Assembly (NCBI RefSeq): GCF_013520985.1
Contig: NZ_JACDTY010000002.1
Span: 558,001-622,000 of the forward strand
Direction of reading: 5' to 3'
Length of the DNA: 64,000 nt
From: Mesorhizobium neociceri
Lineage (GTDB): Bacteria > Pseudomonadota > Alphaproteobacteria > Rhizobiales > Rhizobiaceae
The notes beneath the pieces are model-generated. The model saw nothing but the letters and a program-made list of their open reading frames with translations, did no database searches and was not told the origin of the DNA. Within the stretch, counting starts at the first letter, position 1; each line of letters starts with the position of its first letter. A program made the position numbers and the translations under genes. Below, in pieces: positions 49,955 through 59,675 of this stretch.

Positions 49955-50104
49955 TCAGCCGGCCAGATGCGGGAACAGTCCGAGCAGTCCGACGACGATC
50001 AGATAGAGGGCGACGATGTAGTTGAGGAGCCGCGGCATCACCAGGATCAGCACGCCGGCGATCAGCGAGATCAGCGGGGTGAGCGTAAGTGTGGAAATAT
50101 GCAT
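49955..50104 (-). CDS. DUF3096-like small membrane protein
   Basis: A 49-residue protein read by hand: MHISTLTLTPLISLIAGVLI, then a short loop with PRLLNYIVALYLIVVGLLGLFPHLAG. Two short hydrophobic helices, nothing else. AAAGGA about seven bases before the ATG supports it. It matches the small DUF3096 family of alphaproteobacteria, function unknown. It is too short for many gene callers. Confidence 0.72.
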   Translation of the reverse strand: MHISTLTLTPLISLIAGVLILVMPRLLNYIVALYLIVVGLLGLFPHLAG

Positions 50105-50204
50105 GTCGTTTTCCTTTCGATGGACGCGTCGGCGTCATCCAGAACGCCGAAGCGGCGGGAAAGCTCCAGAACCAACGTGCTAAATTTCGTGGGCTTTGCC
50201 GGCG

Positions 50205-50972
50205 TTACGCTGCTTCGCGGAAATATTTGGCGGTCGGCAGGATGGTCAGCGGCGCCAGCTCGCCGGCCGGCGCCTTGGCAAACAGCATGCGCCGCTCCAG
50301 CGCCGTCGACTGGAAGAAGGGGAAGCGCTGCAGCGTCGGCGCCATGTTCTGCTCGCAGATCGATTCATAGAAGAAGATCGGCATGGTGAAAGGCGGATAG
50401 AGGCGCGGCTCGCCAACCTGCACCGAGCCGAAGATGCGATGGTAGAACGCCGTGTGCTCTTCGCGGATCATCGAAATGCAGCTGGTGGCGTTGAAGAAGG
50501 TGTTGGCGATGACCGCTAGCCGCAGCGTGACATAGGGCAAGGCCCGGTTGGCCGACGACATTTGCGGATCGATCGCCAGCCGGCTCGGGTCGATGAAGGT
50601 TTCGCCGCGCGCCAGCCGCAGCAGCAGCCGGTCGCCGAAGACCGTCATGATCGGCGCTTCGGGGGTCTCGCGGGTCAAATGGTGGAGCCTAACGGTGCTG
50701 ACCAACTCGCCATCCATGAAGACGCCGAAACAGTAGCAATTGCGCGCTTCATCAAGGTGATCGGCGAGCTTCTGTTCGACGATGGTGTCAAGCAGCCCGT
50801 GCGTGTGAAAAGCCTTGTAGCGCAGCCGGTAGACCGCTTCGAGATCCTCGCCGCTTTCGCAGCGCCGGTATTCGATGCGCTCCAGGACGTCGAGCACATT
50901 GCGGGCGAACAACGAAATCGACTCGGATTTGACTGCCGCACCCGAAGGCAGGCCTGACTGATGCGTGTCCAT
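50205..50972 (-). CDS. N-acyl amino acid synthase (FeeM)-like acyltransferase
   Basis: A 255-residue GNAT-fold protein of the FeeM/autoinducer-synthase-like group that joins fatty acyl chains from acyl-ACP to an amine. Seen: VYRLRYKAFHTHG, FGVFMDGELVSTVRLHHL, IDPSRLAIDPQM and LRLAVIANTFFNATSCISMIREEH, which together match the LuxI-related fold. True LuxI residues are not all present, so a long-chain acyl amino acid or ornithine-type product is more likely than an AHL. AGGGGA before the ATG at 50972 fixed the start. It is adjacent to a GGDEF/EAL gene on the same strand. Confidence 0.78.
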   Translation of the reverse strand: MDTHQSGLPSGAAVKSESISLFARNVLDVLERIEYRRCESGEDLEAVYRLRYKAFHTHGLLDTIVEQKLADHLDEARNCYCFGVFMDGELVSTVRLHHLTRETPEAPIMTVFGDRLLLRLARGETFIDPSRLAIDPQMSSANRALPYVTLRLAVIANTFFNATSCISMIREEHTAFYHRIFGSVQVGEPRLYPPFTMPIFFYESICEQNMAPTLQRFPFFQSTALERRMLFAKAPAGELAPLTILPTAKYFREAA

Positions 50973-51143
50973 TACTTCCCCTCGTACCGCCGCAGGAGAA
51001 CAATACCGGACGACCGCAGGAACAAGAAGATGAAACTTAAATCGTCTGCGTTTACTGAACGTTAACCTTAACAAACGGTTAACGCCTAGACAATACAACG
51101 CCTTTTAGACGGGCTTTTCAAGCGCAAATTAATCACGGTAAAG

Positions 51144-53486
51144 TCAGGGCGTGGCGAGTTTTGCCACCGGCCGCAGCTCCGCGGCGAAAGGCCAGGTCAC
51201 ATTAGACATGGTTTCGATGCCCGAGGCGCTGAGTGCCGCGCCAAACAGGAAGCCCTGGACAAGATCCGGCTTCACCGAATGCACCAGGACCTTCAGCTGC
51301 TCGAAGGTTTCCACCCCCTCGATGGTGACGGACAGCCCGAGCACGCGGGTCAGGTCGACAATGCCTTTCAACAGGTCGAGCGAGCGCTTGTTCTGGGTCA
51401 CGTCCATCAGGAACGAACGATCGATCTTGATCTTGTCGAGCGGCAGCTTGTGGAGATAGCTCAGGCTTGAATAGCCGGTGCCGAAATCGTCGAGCGCGAT
51501 GCGCACCCCAAGCTGCTTCATTTCCTCGATATACTGGCGTGTCAGCGACTTGTCGTCGAGCAGGGCGGTTTCGGTGACTTCGATCTCGAGGCGGCCGGCG
51601 GCGAGCCCCGATTTAGCAAGCGCATCGGCAACCTTCTGGACGACGTCGCGGTTGCGGAAATCCTTGGCCGAAAGATTGACCGAGACGCTGGTCTGGCCGG
51701 GCCATTTGGCGCATTCGACGCAGGCCGCCTCGAGCACGAAAGTGCTGATCTCGGAAATGATGCCCATTTCCTCGGCCAGCGGAATGAAGACGCTGGGCGA
51801 AACCGGCCCGAGATCGGGATGATCCCAGCGGCACAGCGCCTCGCAGCTGGCGATGCGCATGGTGCTCATCGCCACGATCGGCTGATAGACCACCCGCAGC
51901 GCCTTGCCTTCAACGGCGGTGCGCAGATCCGCCTTCATCAGCTGGCGGTTGCGGAACGCCGCATCCATCGCGGCCTCGAACAGCCGCCAGTTGTTCTTGC
52001 CGAGTTCCTTGGCCTTGTAGAGCGCCAGGTCGGCCTTGACGATCATGGCGTCGACATCGGTGTCCTCGACCCTGGACAGCACAGCACCGGCGCTGGCCTG
52101 GATGCGCAGGCCGTGGCCGGCGACATCGACCTCGCCCTGCAGATCGGCGAAAATCTGGTCGAGCAAGCCGGTCAGATGGCTTTCATCCTCGACGCGGTCG
52201 AAGAAGATCATGAACTCGTCGCCGCCGAAGCGGCTGACATTGACACCTTGTCCGGCGACGGCCGCCAGGCGTTCGGCAACGGCGTAGATCAGCCCGTCGC
52301 CGACGGGATGGCCGAGCGTGTCGTTGACGCTCTTGAAATCGTCGAGATCAATCACCGCCAGCGCGCACAGGCGGTCGCGGCTGCCCGACGCCATCGCTTC
52401 GCCGACCAGCTCATGGAAATAGGCGCGGTTCGGCAGGCCGGTGAGGCTGTCGTAGCGCGCCATGAAGCGGATCTTTTCTTCGGCCTCGACGCGGGCGGTG
52501 ACGTCCTCGAAGGTAATGACGCCGAGGTCCTGATTGCCCTCGCGGGCAGAGAACTCGAAGTACTGGCCGTTGGAGAAGGAGACCAGCACCTTGCGGTCAC
52601 GGCCTTCACGCAGCGCGCGCGTCAGCTGCGCCTCGACATAGCGGCAGTCCTTCGGCGCCAGCATGCCGCCGGCAACGCCGCGCAGCAGCAGGGAATGGAT
52701 CGATCGCCCGAGCAGCTGGTCCGGCGAGCGCAGCGACATCAGATGCGCGGCTTCGGCATTGCCGACCACGACCTTGCCGTCGGGACCGAGCATGACCAGG
52801 CCATGCGACATGGTGTTGAGCGCGCGGTTGAAGCGCTCGGCGAGCCTGGCCGCCGTCTTGCGCTCCGATATGGCGTTGAACAGCACGGTGCGAACGTGGC
52901 TGGCCATCCGGGTGATGATGAAGATGAACGGCACGATGTAGAGGCCGAGGATGAAATCGCCGACATGGCCCTTGAGCATCAGCCCGACGGCGATCGGCAG
53001 GACGACCGTGAAAGCCTGCACCGCGACCATGGTCTTGGAGCCGTAATTGCGGCCGACAATGGTCACCGTCGAGCCCATTATGACGGCAATGGCAGCGCTT
53101 TCCCCGAAGACGTCGGGAATGAGATAGATCGAGGTAAAGCAGAAAAACCCCATGAAGAAGGCCTGGATGGTGCCGCCAACCAGGTAGTAGCGTTCCCACT
53201 TCTTGGCTTGTTCATAGGTCTCGAAACTGCCTATGCGCAGGCCTTTGCGGATGCCGTAATAACGGTAAAGGCCGGCCGCAAGCATAAGCGCAGCCAGTGC
53301 AAGATAGGCCGGATGCCCTGAGGTAAAATAAACGAGAATACCGATGAGGCCGTGGCAAAACGCGCCAATCAGCAGGATCCCGGGATCGTTAAACAACGAT
53401 CGCACGAACCCAGCATAGACGTCCTCACCTATCTCTGCGGCTTTGTTTTCTTGCATGGCCTGCGGTGTCGCACGAACCGCAGTCAT
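51144..53486 (-). CDS. Membrane GGDEF/EAL protein (cyclic-di-GMP turnover)
   Basis: A 780-residue protein with about six N-terminal membrane helices (35-200), a PAS-like region (about 215-330), a GGDEF domain with the intact RFGGDEF motif (about 418-424) and an EAL domain whose EAL signature (CEALCRW, about 546-552) and DFGTGYSSLSYL loop look intact. It can therefore make and break c-di-GMP; which activity dominates is unknown. The start at 53486 is the only ATG near the membrane part that is likely; MQENK at residue 11 is an alternative. Confidence 0.92.
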   Translation of the reverse strand: MTAVRATPQAMQENKAAEIGEDVYAGFVRSLFNDPGILLIGAFCHGLIGILVYFTSGHPAYLALAALMLAAGLYRYYGIRKGLRIGSFETYEQAKKWERYYLVGGTIQAFFMGFFCFTSIYLIPDVFGESAAIAVIMGSTVTIVGRNYGSKTMVAVQAFTVVLPIAVGLMLKGHVGDFILGLYIVPFIFIITRMASHVRTVLFNAISERKTAARLAERFNRALNTMSHGLVMLGPDGKVVVGNAEAAHLMSLRSPDQLLGRSIHSLLLRGVAGGMLAPKDCRYVEAQLTRALREGRDRKVLVSFSNGQYFEFSAREGNQDLGVITFEDVTARVEAEEKIRFMARYDSLTGLPNRAYFHELVGEAMASGSRDRLCALAVIDLDDFKSVNDTLGHPVGDGLIYAVAERLAAVAGQGVNVSRFGGDEFMIFFDRVEDESHLTGLLDQIFADLQGEVDVAGHGLRIQASAGAVLSRVEDTDVDAMIVKADLALYKAKELGKNNWRLFEAAMDAAFRNRQLMKADLRTAVEGKALRVVYQPIVAMSTMRIASCEALCRWDHPDLGPVSPSVFIPLAEEMGIISEISTFVLEAACVECAKWPGQTSVSVNLSAKDFRNRDVVQKVADALAKSGLAAGRLEIEVTETALLDDKSLTRQYIEEMKQLGVRIALDDFGTGYSSLSYLHKLPLDKIKIDRSFLMDVTQNKRSLDLLKGIVDLTRVLGLSVTIEGVETFEQLKVLVHSVKPDLVQGFLFGAALSASGIETMSNVTWPFAAELRPVAKLATP

Positions 53487-53592
53487 GGCACATTCGCCTT
53501 AAGAAAGGTTTAGAGATGCCGTTTCGGCGTCTGTCGTCAAGTCGGCTACCCCACCGTAAGCCGGGGAAATTCTTGTTCAGGTAAACAAGGCG

Positions 53593-56500
53593 TCACTCTG
53601 CGGCCTGGAGTTCAGGCCGCGCTGGCGTGTTGGCCAGTCGCTCGACAAGTCTTTTTCGTTCGCCATCGGCCTTTTCGGCGCTGGCCTGCCTGACATGGCC
53701 ATAGCCGCGAATGAGCGCCGGCACCGAGGCTAGCGCGACTGCGGCCTCGATCCTGCCCGGTGCAAGAGCCGCCGCGATAAGCTCCAGATCGGCCTCATAG
53801 CGGGCCAGAAGCTGCCGCTCCATGCGCCGCTCGACGCTGTAGCCGAACAGATCGAAAGCAGTGCCGCGCAGGCCTTTCAGCGCCGCCAGCAGGCGAAAAC
53901 CCTTCATCATCCACGGGCCGAAGCTCGATTTCCTCGGCTTGCCGTCAGTGCCGCGCCTGCCCATGATGGGTGGCGCCAGATGAAATTCGAGCTTTTCGTA
54001 GCTCTGGAACTGTTTTGACAGTTCCGTGGCGAAGGAGCCGTCGGTGTAGAGCCGCGCCACCTCGTATTCGTCCTTGATCGCCATCAGCTTGAACAGGTTT
54101 TTGGCCGCAGCCTCGGTGACCGCGGTCGAACCCGGCACGGCCTTTGCCTCAGCGGCACGCAAAACGGTCAGCTTGCCAGCATAGCGCTTGCCATAAGCGG
54201 CGTTCTGATAGGCGGTGAGGAAAGCGACGCGGCGGGCGATCACATCGTCCAGCGTCTCGGCGATCGGCGTGACCTTGCCCGGCTGCGCAATGAGGCCGCG
54301 CACAAACTCTGGCTGATGCGCGGCGCGCCGGCCCCAGCGGAACGCAGCGATGTTCATCGCCACCGCTTCGCCGTTCAATTCGATAGCTTTTTCAACGGCT
54401 TCGGCCGAGAGCGGCAGCCCGCCATGCTGGAAGGCGAAGCCGAGCATGAACATGTTGGCGCCGAGCGAATTGCCGAACAATTGCGTGGCGGTGCGCGTCG
54501 CGTCGAAGAAATGCGCCTTGTCGTCGCCGGCAGCAGCGCGGATCGCCTTCTTCAGCCGTTCGATAGGCAGCGAGAAATCCGCCGAGCGGGCGAACTCGCC
54601 CGGCATGATCTCGGCGGTGTTGGCGAGGAAGATGGTATGGCCTTCGCGCACCGCGCCAAGCACTTTCTTGGCGCCGGACACGACGAGGTCGCAGCCGAGC
54701 ACCAGGTCGGCTTTGCCTGCCGAAACGCGGATGGCATGGATATCGTCGGGGGTGCGGGCGATGCGGACATGGGTGAACACCGAACCACCCTTCTGGGCGA
54801 GGCCGGCCATGTCGATCATGCCGCAGCCCTTGTCCTCGAGATGGGCGGCCATGCCGAGCACCGCGCCGATGGTGACGACGCCGGTGCCGCCGACGCCGTC
54901 GATGATCGCCGCCCAGCCCTCGCTGCCGAGTGGGAATTCAGCCGGGACCGGCACGCCATCGAGCGGATCGGTCCGCCCGGCAATGCCTTCAGCCTTGCGG
55001 ATCTTGGCGCCGTGGACGGTGACGAAGGAGGGGCAAAAGCCGTTGACGCAGGAGAAATCCTTGTTGCAGCTCGACTGGTCGATCTTGCGCTTGCGACCGA
55101 ACTCGGTCTCGACCGGCTGGATCGAGACGCAGTTCGACTGCACGCCGCAATCGCCGCAGCCCTCGCAGACCAGTTCGTTGATGAACACCCGCTTGTCGGG
55201 ATCCGGGAAGGTGCCGCGCTTGCGGCGGCGGCGCTTTTCGGCCGCGCAGGTCTGGTCGTAGAGCAGCACCGAGACGCCTTTGACGTCGCGCAGCTCGCGC
55301 TGGACGAGATCGAGGTCGTCGCGATGATGGATGGTGGCACTGGCCGGGAACTCGGCCTTCCCGGCATATTTGTCCGGCTCGTCGGTGACGATGGCGATGC
55401 GGTCGACGCCTTCGGCACGCACTTGCCTGGCGATCATGTCGACCGTCAGGCCGCCCTCATGCGGCTGGCCGCCGGTCATGGCGACGGCGTCATTGTAGAG
55501 GATCTTGTAGGTGATGTTGGCATCGGTCGACAGCGCGAAGCGGATCGCCAGCGTACCGGAGTGGTTGTAGGTGCCGTCGCCGAGATTCTGGAAAATGTGC
55601 TCGCGCTTGGAGAACGGCGCCTGGCCAACCCATTGCGCGCCTTCGCCGCCCATGGCGGTGAAGCCGACCGTGTTGCGATCCATCCACAGCGCCATGAAAT
55701 GGCAGCCGATGCCGGCGGCGGCGATCGAGCCGTCGGGCACCTTGGTCGAGGAATTGTGCGGGCAGCCGGAGCAGAAGAACGGCGTGCGCGAACCGATATC
55801 GCTGGTATCGGCAAGCATCGCCTGAAACTGGCGCAGCTTTGCCACCTTCGCGGCGATTTCTTCCGAGGGGCCGATGGTGCGCAAAATCCGCTCGCCCAGC
55901 GCAATGGCGATCTCGTTGGGGTCGAGCGCGCCCTTGGCCGGAAACAGCCAGTCGCCGCGCTCGTCCTTCTTGCCGACAATGGCCGGCTGGGTGGCGGTGC
56001 CGTAGAGGCTTTCGCGCAGCTGCACCTCGATCAGCGAGCGCTTCTCCTCGACGACGACGATGGTGTCGAGGCCGCGGGCGAATTCGGAGATATGCTGCAG
56101 GTCGAGCGGCCACGGGCAGCCGACCTTGAACAGGCGGATGCCGATGCGGTTGGCGGCGGCCTCGTCGACGCCGATGTCTTCCAGCGCCTGTCGGACGTCG
56201 AGATAGCTCTTGCCCAGCGTGATGATGCCGAGCTTCGGGCTGCGGCCGCCGGAATAGACGATGCGGTTCAGCCCGTTGGCGTGGATGAAGGCGGACGCCG
56301 CGGCGCGCTTGTGCTCATGCAGCCGCTCCTCCTGGCCGAGCATGTCGATCTCATGGCGGATGTTGAGGCCGCCGGGCGGCATGTCGAACTCCGGCACGAC
56401 GATGTTCAGCCGCTCGAGCGCGGCATCGACGGAGGCGGTCGATTCGATGTTGTCCTTGACGCATTTGATCGCCGCCCAGGTGCCGGCGAAACGCGACATG

Positions 56501-57063
56501 GCAAAGCCGTAGAGCCCGTAGTCGATGATCTCCTGGACACCAGCCGGGTTGAGGATCGGCACCATGGTGTCGACGAACAGGAATTCGGTGGCATGCGCGT
56601 TGGTCGAGGATTCGGCCATGTGGTCGTCGCCCATCAAAGCGAGCACACCGCCATGCTTCGACGAACCGGCGAGGTTGGCGTGGCGGAAGACATCGCCCGA
56701 ACGGTCGACGCCCGGCCCCTTGCCGTACCAGACCGAAAACACCCCGTCATGCGTGCCCTCGCCCAGCAATTCCGTTTGCTGCGAGCCCCAGCAGGCGGTG
56801 GCGGCAAGCTCCTCGTTGAGGCCAGGCTGGAAGACGATGTCGGCCTGCGCCAGCTGCTTCTTCGCCCGCCACAGCTGCATGTCGAGGCCGCCGAGCGGCG
56901 AGCCGCGGTAGCCGGAAACGAAGCCGGCCGTGTTGAGGCCGGCGCGGCGGTCGCGCTCGCGCTGCATCAACAGCATGCGGATGACCGCCTGCGCGCCAGA
57001 CAGGAAGATGCGCTCCTTACCAAGATCGAACTTGTCGTCGAGCGCGACGTCGTGCAGCGTCAT
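53593..57063 (-). CDS. Indolepyruvate ferredoxin oxidoreductase family protein (fused subunits)
   Basis: An 1156-residue 2-oxoacid:ferredoxin oxidoreductase with alpha and gamma parts in one chain, which turns aryl- or branched 2-oxoacids into acyl-CoA with reduction of ferredoxin. Seen: N-terminal GYRGSPLGGLD (gamma/PFOR type), a thiamine-diphosphate region around GIGCHFMALWMDRN and GDGTYNHSG (about 448-510), and a cysteine-rich Fe-S segment CEGCGDCGVQSNC plus SSCNKDFSCVNGFC (about 631-677). A gamma-domain GTGVVTIGAVLG follows. GAGGAAAT before the ATG at 57063 fits; 47 upstream in-frame codons that are Pro-rich were rejected. No adjacent ferredoxin gene; substrate is inferred as aromatic 2-oxoacids. 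Confidence 0.9.
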   Translation of the reverse strand: MTLHDVALDDKFDLGKERIFLSGAQAVIRMLLMQRERDRRAGLNTAGFVSGYRGSPLGGLDMQLWRAKKQLAQADIVFQPGLNEELAATACWGSQQTELLGEGTHDGVFSVWYGKGPGVDRSGDVFRHANLAGSSKHGGVLALMGDDHMAESSTNAHATEFLFVDTMVPILNPAGVQEIIDYGLYGFAMSRFAGTWAAIKCVKDNIESTASVDAALERLNIVVPEFDMPPGGLNIRHEIDMLGQEERLHEHKRAAASAFIHANGLNRIVYSGGRSPKLGIITLGKSYLDVRQALEDIGVDEAAANRIGIRLFKVGCPWPLDLQHISEFARGLDTIVVVEEKRSLIEVQLRESLYGTATQPAIVGKKDERGDWLFPAKGALDPNEIAIALGERILRTIGPSEEIAAKVAKLRQFQAMLADTSDIGSRTPFFCSGCPHNSSTKVPDGSIAAAGIGCHFMALWMDRNTVGFTAMGGEGAQWVGQAPFSKREHIFQNLGDGTYNHSGTLAIRFALSTDANITYKILYNDAVAMTGGQPHEGGLTVDMIARQVRAEGVDRIAIVTDEPDKYAGKAEFPASATIHHRDDLDLVQRELRDVKGVSVLLYDQTCAAEKRRRRKRGTFPDPDKRVFINELVCEGCGDCGVQSNCVSIQPVETEFGRKRKIDQSSCNKDFSCVNGFCPSFVTVHGAKIRKAEGIAGRTDPLDGVPVPAEFPLGSEGWAAIIDGVGGTGVVTIGAVLGMAAHLEDKGCGMIDMAGLAQKGGSVFTHVRIARTPDDIHAIRVSAGKADLVLGCDLVVSGAKKVLGAVREGHTIFLANTAEIMPGEFARSADFSLPIERLKKAIRAAAGDDKAHFFDATRTATQLFGNSLGANMFMLGFAFQHGGLPLSAEAVEKAIELNGEAVAMNIAAFRWGRRAAHQPEFVRGLIAQPGKVTPIAETLDDVIARRVAFLTAYQNAAYGKRYAGKLTVLRAAEAKAVPGSTAVTEAAAKNLFKLMAIKDEYEVARLYTDGSFATELSKQFQSYEKLEFHLAPPIMGRRGTDGKPRKSSFGPWMMKGFRLLAALKGLRGTAFDLFGYSVERRMERQLLARYEADLELIAAALAPGRIEAAVALASVPALIRGYGHVRQASAEKADGERKRLVERLANTPARPELQAAE

Positions 57064-57284
57064 CAGGCATTTCCTCTGCGGAGGCGGCGGCGGGGGCGGC
57101 GCAGCCAACGTAGGAGTGAGATGGCGCAGTCTTTCTCCGCTTGCAAGGCAGGTCAAACGAAATCGAAAGCGCCAGGCAAAGCGCAATGAACGGTCTGCCG
57201 CCATTGCGTTTCAGCACGAAACCTATCCGCGGCGGTTGTCCGGCGACCGAAAATTTCTACTGAGCCGCACCGGGCAAAGACGCG

Positions 57285-57815
57285 TCAGCCCTTCGAGCAA
57301 TCCGGCTTGGGCTCACCGGGCAGCTTACCGTCGGGGTGGCCGGCAAGGTCAGGATTGGCCGTATAGAGCTGGTCGACCACCAGCGGCCGGTCGGGCAGGA
57401 TCGACTGGTCCTCCGTCGAGATCAGCGTGGTGTCGATCTTCTGCAGGAACGTGCCGTCAGGACCCCTGATGCTGATCGAAATCGCGTAGGGTTTATCCTT
57501 GACGATACAGGTCAGCGCCGGGCTTTCCAGGCTGACCTTGTCGAGCTTCGGCCAGACCTTCTGCTCGACCACCAGGGGAGGACCACCGGCCGGATTCTGA
57601 AAGCTGGCGACCGCAACCTGGCCCTCGCCCATCGGCTGCAGGGGCCGCAGCGTCACGACATAGGTCGCCCGGGCGAGACGGTAGTTGAAGACGACGACCT
57701 TGCCGGAAACCTCGAACAGCTTGCCATCGCCGCCGGTGTCGCGGCAGGCGCCGAGCGCAACGGCGGCAGTGAGTGCTGCGCCGATAAGGATCGAACGGAA
57801 AAAACCCCTAGGCAT
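57285..57815 (-). CDS. Lipoprotein of unknown function
   Basis: A 176-residue lipoprotein: signal peptide GFFRSILIGAALTAAVALGAC with the lipobox LGAC at about 19-22, then a beta-rich domain (LFEVSGKVVVFNYRLARATYVVTLRPL ... VVEQKVWPKLDKVSLESPAL). Start ATG at 57815 with GAGG before it; it overlaps the end of the CGNR gene by eight bases. No named family recognised. Confidence 0.8.
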   Translation of the reverse strand: MPRGFFRSILIGAALTAAVALGACRDTGGDGKLFEVSGKVVVFNYRLARATYVVTLRPLQPMGEGQVAVASFQNPAGGPPLVVEQKVWPKLDKVSLESPALTCIVKDKPYAISISIRGPDGTFLQKIDTTLISTEDQSILPDRPLVVDQLYTANPDLAGHPDGKLPGEPKPDCSKG

Positions 57816-58419
57816 TCTTGACCTCGTGAGCCGCCGTGCGGCGGCGGCGATAGTGACGGCTTGCTTTCTGGCGGTTGCCGCACACCGCCATGTCGCACCA
57901 GAGGCGGCTGGAATTGCGGCTTCTGTCGACGAACAGCCAGCTGCAATTGGGACAGATCCTGAGCCTGGAAACCGTATCGTCGCGCAGCAGCGACAAGGCT
58001 GAAACCGCGAGCGCCGCCTCAAAGGCGATCGGTGTCGCCGGATCGCCGAACGGTCTGCCCGGGGCGCCGATCTCAGCCGGGCTCTGATCGAGGCCGTTGG
58101 CGCAGGCTTTTAGAAAAGGGGCGAGATCGCCGGCGGCAAGCGCACCTTTCGACACGGCGCCGCGAAACAGCCGGTCGGTGGTCTCGCGGATCGACAGCAC
58201 CACCGGCGCGATCCTGTCCGGCGAGCCCGCCTCCAGCCGTCTGCCGCCAAGCTCGGTGCCGCGAAAGCCGCTTGCGGCTTCAGCGAAGCGCGCGATCTCG
58301 GCCGGATCGGCGAAGCGGTCGAAGGTTTTTTCCGGATCGTTGCGCAGCACCACGGTGTTGGCCGTGTCGAGCGCAAGAATGCCGCCGGTGAAGCGATGCG
58401 GGGTCCAGGATACCGTCAT
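57808..58419 (-). CDS. CGNR zinc-finger (ABATE) domain protein
   Basis: A 203-residue protein with an N-terminal helical ABATE-like domain and a C-terminal CGNR zinc finger: C156, C159 (ICPNCSW), C175 (LWCDMAV) and C180 in CGNR, followed by basic RHYRRRR. Such proteins are thought to be transcription regulators responding to stress or small molecules. Its last eight bases are shared with the lipoprotein gene downstream, so the two are co-transcribed and coupled. Confidence 0.87.
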   Translation of the reverse strand: MTVSWTPHRFTGGILALDTANTVVLRNDPEKTFDRFADPAEIARFAEAASGFRGTELGGRRLEAGSPDRIAPVVLSIRETTDRLFRGAVSKGALAAGDLAPFLKACANGLDQSPAEIGAPGRPFGDPATPIAFEAALAVSALSLLRDDTVSRLRICPNCSWLFVDRSRNSSRLWCDMAVCGNRQKASRHYRRRRTAAHEVKNA

Positions 58420-58511
58420 ATCAGAAACCTAACCGATAAATCGCGTTTGACAAGTTAGATTCCACAATGCAAACCTTGACCCGGGCGCGGCCTCCGCAGG
58501 ACTTTGTTGAG

Positions 58512-58556
58512 GCATGTCGTCGCCCCAAAACCGCGTTGCACTTTTGGGCGACATGC
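58512..58556. repeat. Palindromic element GCATGTCG...CGACATGC
   Basis: GCATGTCG (58512-58519) and CGACATGC (58549-58556) flank CGCCCCAAAACCGCGTTGCACTTTTGGGCG, which itself pairs CCCAAAA with TTTTGGG. This is a complete copy of a common rhizobial intergenic repeat, placed just before the LivH start. Confidence 0.7.
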
Positions 58557-58570
58557 TCTGAAGGTTGTCC

Positions 58571-59476
58571 ATGCTCTATTTCTTCCAGCAGGTGCTGAAC
58601 GGGCTGCATTCGGGCGCGCTCTATGCGCTGCTCGCCTTCGGCTACGTGCTGACCAACGGCATCCTGCACCGGACCAACCTTGCCTATGGCGCGCTGTTCG
58701 CCTTTTGCGGCCAGACGATGATCCTGACCGTGGCCTTCAGCTATCAGGTGCTGTGGCTGACCTTGCTGGCGGCAGTGGTGCTCGGCGTCGTCACGGCTTT
58801 TCTCTATGCCGCGCTGATCAGCCATGTACTGTCGCGCAGCGTCTTCGAACCGTTGGCCGACCGGACGCCCAATGCGATCGTGGTGACGACGCTCGGCATT
58901 CTGCTAGTGCTGTCGGAAGCAAGCCGCATTGCCGCCGACACACATGACTGGTGGCTGCCGCCGATGTTGGCGCAACCCATCGTTTTTGCTCAAGACGCCA
59001 GTTTCAAGGCGACGCTGACGCTGATCCAGCTCATCGACTGCGCGATAGTTCTGGCGGCAATCATCCTCGCCGCATGGGCGTTTGCCCGCTCGGGCTTCGG
59101 CCGCCGCTGGCGCGCCGTCTCCGACGATCCCCACGCGGCAGCCTTGTGCGGTGTCGATGTGCGCAAGGTGTTCCGGCATGCGGTGCTGTTCGGCGGTTTC
59201 TGCGCCGCGCTGGCCGGCGTCATGGCCGGCCTCTACTACGGCAATGTCAGCTTCGGCTCCGGCCTCGTCTACGGGCTGAAAATCCTCTTCGTGACGGCGG
59301 TGGGCGGCTATCTCTCGCCACCGCGGGCGGCGCTCGGTGCGGCCGCCTTCGGCATGGCGGAGTCGTTATGGGCCGGCTATTTCCCGATCGAATGGCGCGA
59401 TGGCTGGATGTATCTTTTCCTGGTCGCAGCACTCGTGCTGATCGGTCCCGGCCGCGACCAGCAGAAGATCGCCTGA
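58571..59476 (+). CDS. Branched-chain amino acid-type ABC permease (LivH-like), orphan
   Basis: A 301-residue permease with about eight membrane helices and the LivH start LYFFQQVLNGLHSGALYALLAFGYVLTNGILHRTNLAYG, and the coupling loop GFGRRWRAVSDDPHAAALCGVDVRKVFRHAVLFGGFCAALAGVMAG. The other parts of the transporter (LivM, LivG, LivF, receptor) are not next to it, so it may act with components elsewhere. GTG/TTG starts two codons upstream are weaker than the ATG at 58571. Confidence 0.85.
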   Translation: MLYFFQQVLNGLHSGALYALLAFGYVLTNGILHRTNLAYGALFAFCGQTMILTVAFSYQVLWLTLLAAVVLGVVTAFLYAALISHVLSRSVFEPLADRTPNAIVVTTLGILLVLSEASRIAADTHDWWLPPMLAQPIVFAQDASFKATLTLIQLIDCAIVLAAIILAAWAFARSGFGRRWRAVSDDPHAAALCGVDVRKVFRHAVLFGGFCAALAGVMAGLYYGNVSFGSGLVYGLKILFVTAVGGYLSPPRAALGAAAFGMAESLWAGYFPIEWRDGWMYLFLVAALVLIGPGRDQQKIA

Positions 59477-59675
59477 TCGCCGCATCCGGTGTCAGACTTT
59501 GGTTGCATGACGTAGCAGCCGGTCGGCACTTTATCGCCTGCCTCCCGTCACAACGGCGTTGATCGCGCCTATGCCATGTTGACCCGCCGAACCACGCGCG
59601 GCATACCGTTGGGCCACAGCGGCGCGGCGGAAAAATAAGGGGAGCCGGCGCGCCTTCGACATCAGGGAGGAATGC

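Noticed and set aside
54316..57189. A 957-codon plus-strand frame opposite the indolepyruvate oxidoreductase gene
   Set aside because: Antisense shadow; no family features, and the minus strand encodes complete thiamine and Fe-S motifs.
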